In this document: positions 12,463 through 13,176 of the stretch, in pieces
How positions within the stretch are numbered: position 1 is the stretch's first letter
How the letters are laid out: each line of letters begins with the position of its first letter
NCBI GenBank assembly: GCA_022572335.1
Contig: JACZWD010000057.1
Coordinates: 1-13,176 of the forward strand
Origin: Pseudomonadota bacterium
GTDB taxonomy: Bacteria > Pseudomonadota > Alphaproteobacteria > Rhodospirillales > 2-02-FULL-58-16
DNA: 13,176 nucleotides
Direction of reading: 5' to 3'
Position numbers and translations under genes: made by a program
The notes under the pieces: model-generated
The model's input: the letters and a program-made list of their open reading frames with translations, nothing else
What the model was told of the DNA's origin: nothing
The model's database searches: none

Positions 12463-13176
12463 ACGGCGCCCGCCGACGCGGCCTCCGTGGCGGCGATGGC
12501 CTTGCGCGCGCGCGCGGCGAGGAACAGGACCCCGACCATCACCACCGCGCCGATGTAATAGGGCCAGTCCTTGCCCAGGGTGTGAAACAGGAAACCGGCC
12601 CACACCGGGCCGACCACGCGCGCGAACGTCGTGGCGGAGCGGCTGACGCCCATTACGCCGCCCTGGTCGTCCTCTCCCACCTGCAGGGAAATGAGGCTGG
12701 TCAGCGACGGTGTCATGACGCTGAACCCGTAGCCGACGATCACCATGGCCGTCAGCAGAACGGGCAGGGAATGGGAAAACGGGATCAAGGCCAGCCCGAT
12801 GGCCAGGGCCAGTGCGCCGTGGGCGATCAGGCGCGCCTCACCGAAGCGGCGCGCCAGGGGGCCGATGAGTCCTCCCTGGACCGCCACGCTCAAGACGCCG
12901 ACGAAGGAGAACATGTACCCGTTCTGCTCCGGCCCCCATCCGAATTTGCGCTCGGACCACATGGCGAAGGTGGTTTCCAGCCCGGCGAAGACGAACGTGG
13001 CAAGGAAGGACAGGCCGATCAACATCCCGACGTTGGGGTGCTGCAAGGCTTTCTTGAACTGGGCCCGGCGCTGCGTCGGCGGTTGCGCCGACAGGCGCGC
13101 GCGGATTTCGGGCGCCAGGGACTCCTTGAGACGGATGAGGGCCAGGGTCAAGGCCGCCAAAGACAGTCCGGCGGCG
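12450..13176 (-). CDS. MFS transporter, drug-efflux (TCR/Tet-like) family, C-terminal part
   Basis: An inner-membrane proton-coupled exporter; only the last roughly 240 residues are in the window, because the reading frame stays open to the right edge and the start lies outside. Visible features are a basic cytoplasmic loop (SLAPEIRARLSAQPPTQRRAQFKKAL) typical of the middle loop after helix 6, then about six hydrophobic segments beginning near IGLSFLATFVFAGLETTFAM. The segment VGYGFSVMTPSLTSLISLQV followed by GGVMGVSRSATTFARVVGPVWAG is a pattern of tetracycline-type efflux proteins and related multidrug transporters. The substrate cannot be told. The gene ends in a 12-base tandem duplication of its final codons, 85 bases ahead of rpmE on the same strand. 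Confidence 0.85.
   Translation of the reverse strand, partial: AAGLSLAALTLALIRLKESLAPEIRARLSAQPPTQRRAQFKKALQHPNVGMLIGLSFLATFVFAGLETTFAMWSERKFGWGPEQNGYMFSFVGVLSVAVQGGLIGPLARRFGEARLIAHGALALAIGLALIPFSHSLPVLLTAMVIVGYGFSVMTPSLTSLISLQVGEDDQGGVMGVSRSATTFARVVGPVWAGFLFHTLGKDWPYYIGAVVMVGVLFLAARARKAIAATEAASAGAVPDG

Overview
This is a GC-rich stretch of bacterial chromosome, most likely from an alphaproteobacterium of the Rhodospirillales type. The pointers are TrcR (the DUF1013 cell-cycle regulator), a DUF1192 small protein, a DUF465/YdcH small protein, a cysteine-free L31, a CtrA-type TTAA-N7-TTAA box and an hsp20 gene with a ROSE-like leader. No sequence search was possible, so family names rest on recognised motifs.

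Layout. 251-1594 (+): a 6-phosphofructokinase with a mixed ATP/PPi active-site signature, then a 54-residue DUF465 protein. 1704-5451: two divergent adenylate-forming enzymes, a medium/short-chain acyl-CoA synthetase (-) and propionyl-CoA synthetase PrpE (+). They share a 193-bp control region holding a perfect TTTGCAAA palindrome. 5518-7023 (+): an antiquitin-type aldehyde dehydrogenase (AmaB/ALDH7) of lysine/pipecolate breakdown. 7099-8392 (-): a lower-GC accessory cassette, an Xre/MbcA-type antitoxin overlapping a RES-domain toxin, with a compact promoter framed by repeated half-sites. 8665-10361 (-): a PIG3-type quinone oxidoreductase followed by trcR, which has its own promoter. 10710-10892 (+): DUF1192, divergent from the oxidoreductase. 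11383-12365 (-): hsp20 with an RpoH-like promoter and a leader resembling a ROSE RNA thermometer, and rpmE. 12450 to the right edge (-): the C-terminal part of an MFS drug-efflux type transporter.

The most interesting material is non-coding. (1) Between the oxidoreductase and DUF1192, bases 10392-10656 form a 265-base element with a 33-bp terminal inverted repeat enclosing two abutting internal hairpin arms: a Y-shaped fold, either a MITE-like insertion or a structured RNA. (2) At 11054-11187 a perfect CtrA box, a -10-like hexamer, a stem-loop starting at the predicted first base and a textbook terminator line up as a candidate CtrA-controlled small RNA of about 96 nt with no neighbouring gene to explain it. 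(3) The hsp20 leader carries the UCGCU/AGGAG pairing typical of ROSE thermometers.

The metabolic genes look like a broad organic-acid and amino-acid user: PrpE and the acyl-CoA ligase activate short and medium acyl chains, and AmaB oxidises aminoadipate semialdehyde. The right half is housekeeping and stress: cell cycle (TrcR, CtrA box), heat shock and the ribosome. No tRNA, rRNA, CRISPR array or intact transposase gene was seen.
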